Assembly (NCBI RefSeq): GCF_012844455.2
Contig: NZ_JABBCQ020000004.1
Location: 124,001 to 188,000, forward strand
Direction: 5' to 3'
DNA: 64,000 nucleotides
Source of the DNA: Comamonas suwonensis
GTDB lineage: Bacteria > Pseudomonadota > Gammaproteobacteria > Burkholderiales > Burkholderiaceae_C
In this document: piece after piece, positions 63,965 to 64,000 of the stretch
How the letters are laid out: the number at the start of each line of letters is the position of its first letter
How positions within the stretch are numbered: position 1 is the stretch's first letter
Notes under the pieces: generated by a model
Seen by the model: the letters and a program-made list of their open reading frames with translations, nothing else
What the model was told of the DNA's origin: nothing
The model's database searches: none
Translations under genes and position numbers: made by a program

Positions 63965-64000
63965 CAAATGCAAGCAACTGAACACGGTTTGCTCTCAGTG

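Noticed and set aside
1-64000. tRNA, rRNA, prophage or integrative element
   Set aside because: I scanned for T-loop motifs, rRNA signatures, transposases, integrases other than xerC, and attachment-site repeats, and found none that I could support.

Overview
The window looks like chromosomal DNA of a Comamonadaceae betaproteobacterium, most probably a Comamonas-like species. I infer this from the GC-rich coding sequence, the gene orders (pilR-ampD, accBC-prmA, a full dcw cluster followed by hslUV and dksA, xerC-DUF484-dapF), the Pseudomonas-type NrdA and the Ala/Lys histone H1-like protein. No species marker such as rRNA is present. I see no prophage, transposase, CRISPR array, tRNA or rRNA.

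Layout. 1-1086: the 3' end of a pilR-type regulator, then ampD. 1087-5812: nrdA-nrdB behind a pair of NrdR-type boxes. 5987-6937: the repeat-built histone H1-like gene. 7042-13580 (minus strand): a conserved 200-aa gene, tlpA-like thioredoxin, accB, accC, prmA, a zinc-ribbon membrane protein and a PfkB-family kinase. 13859-15277: mpl. 15435-19758: a small unknown gene, yqcC, aroG with an aromatic-rich leader peptide and attenuator, and tldD. 20131-27324: rodA (minus), then a plus-strand series yqiA-like, RNase II family, tonB-like, aroE, mtgA and ruvC. 27611-28432: two small envelope-type genes. 28443-47285 (minus): lpxC and the complete division and cell wall cluster mraZ-rsmH-ftsL-ftsI-murE-murF-mraY-murD-ftsW-murG-murC-ddl-ftsQ-ftsA-ftsZ. 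47641-53654 (minus): hslV-hslU, a STAS-like protein, dksA and a COG0523 metal GTPase. 53866-56540 (minus): xerC, DUF484 and dapF. 56591-63926 (minus): a hydroxycinnamate (ferulate-type) catabolic operon with crotonase, feruloyl-CoA synthase-like ligase, SDR, Bug-type binding protein, acyl-CoA dehydrogenase and a MarR regulator.

Most of the window makes peptidoglycan and divides the cell (ampD, mpl, rodA, mtgA, dcw cluster, dapF). It also holds DNA precursor supply (nrdAB), fatty acid initiation (accBC), aromatic biosynthesis (aroG, aroE) and protein quality control (hslUV). Many dcw genes overlap by 4 nt (ATGA), which implies translational coupling.

The most notable non-coding signals are two dispersed repeat families and one attenuator. 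Repeat A is a GC-rich multi-hairpin element of roughly 55-100 bp. It occurs seven times, always in the same orientation and always 0-9 nt after a stop codon, often inside an operon. Repeat B is a short inverted element (core AGCTGCTAGCGCTT / AAGCGCTAG). It lies between genes and apparently also in frame inside aroE, dapF and the zinc-ribbon gene. The aroG leader encodes a 20-residue peptide with the run Tyr-Phe-Phe-Tyr-Phe-Trp, followed by an intrinsic terminator.
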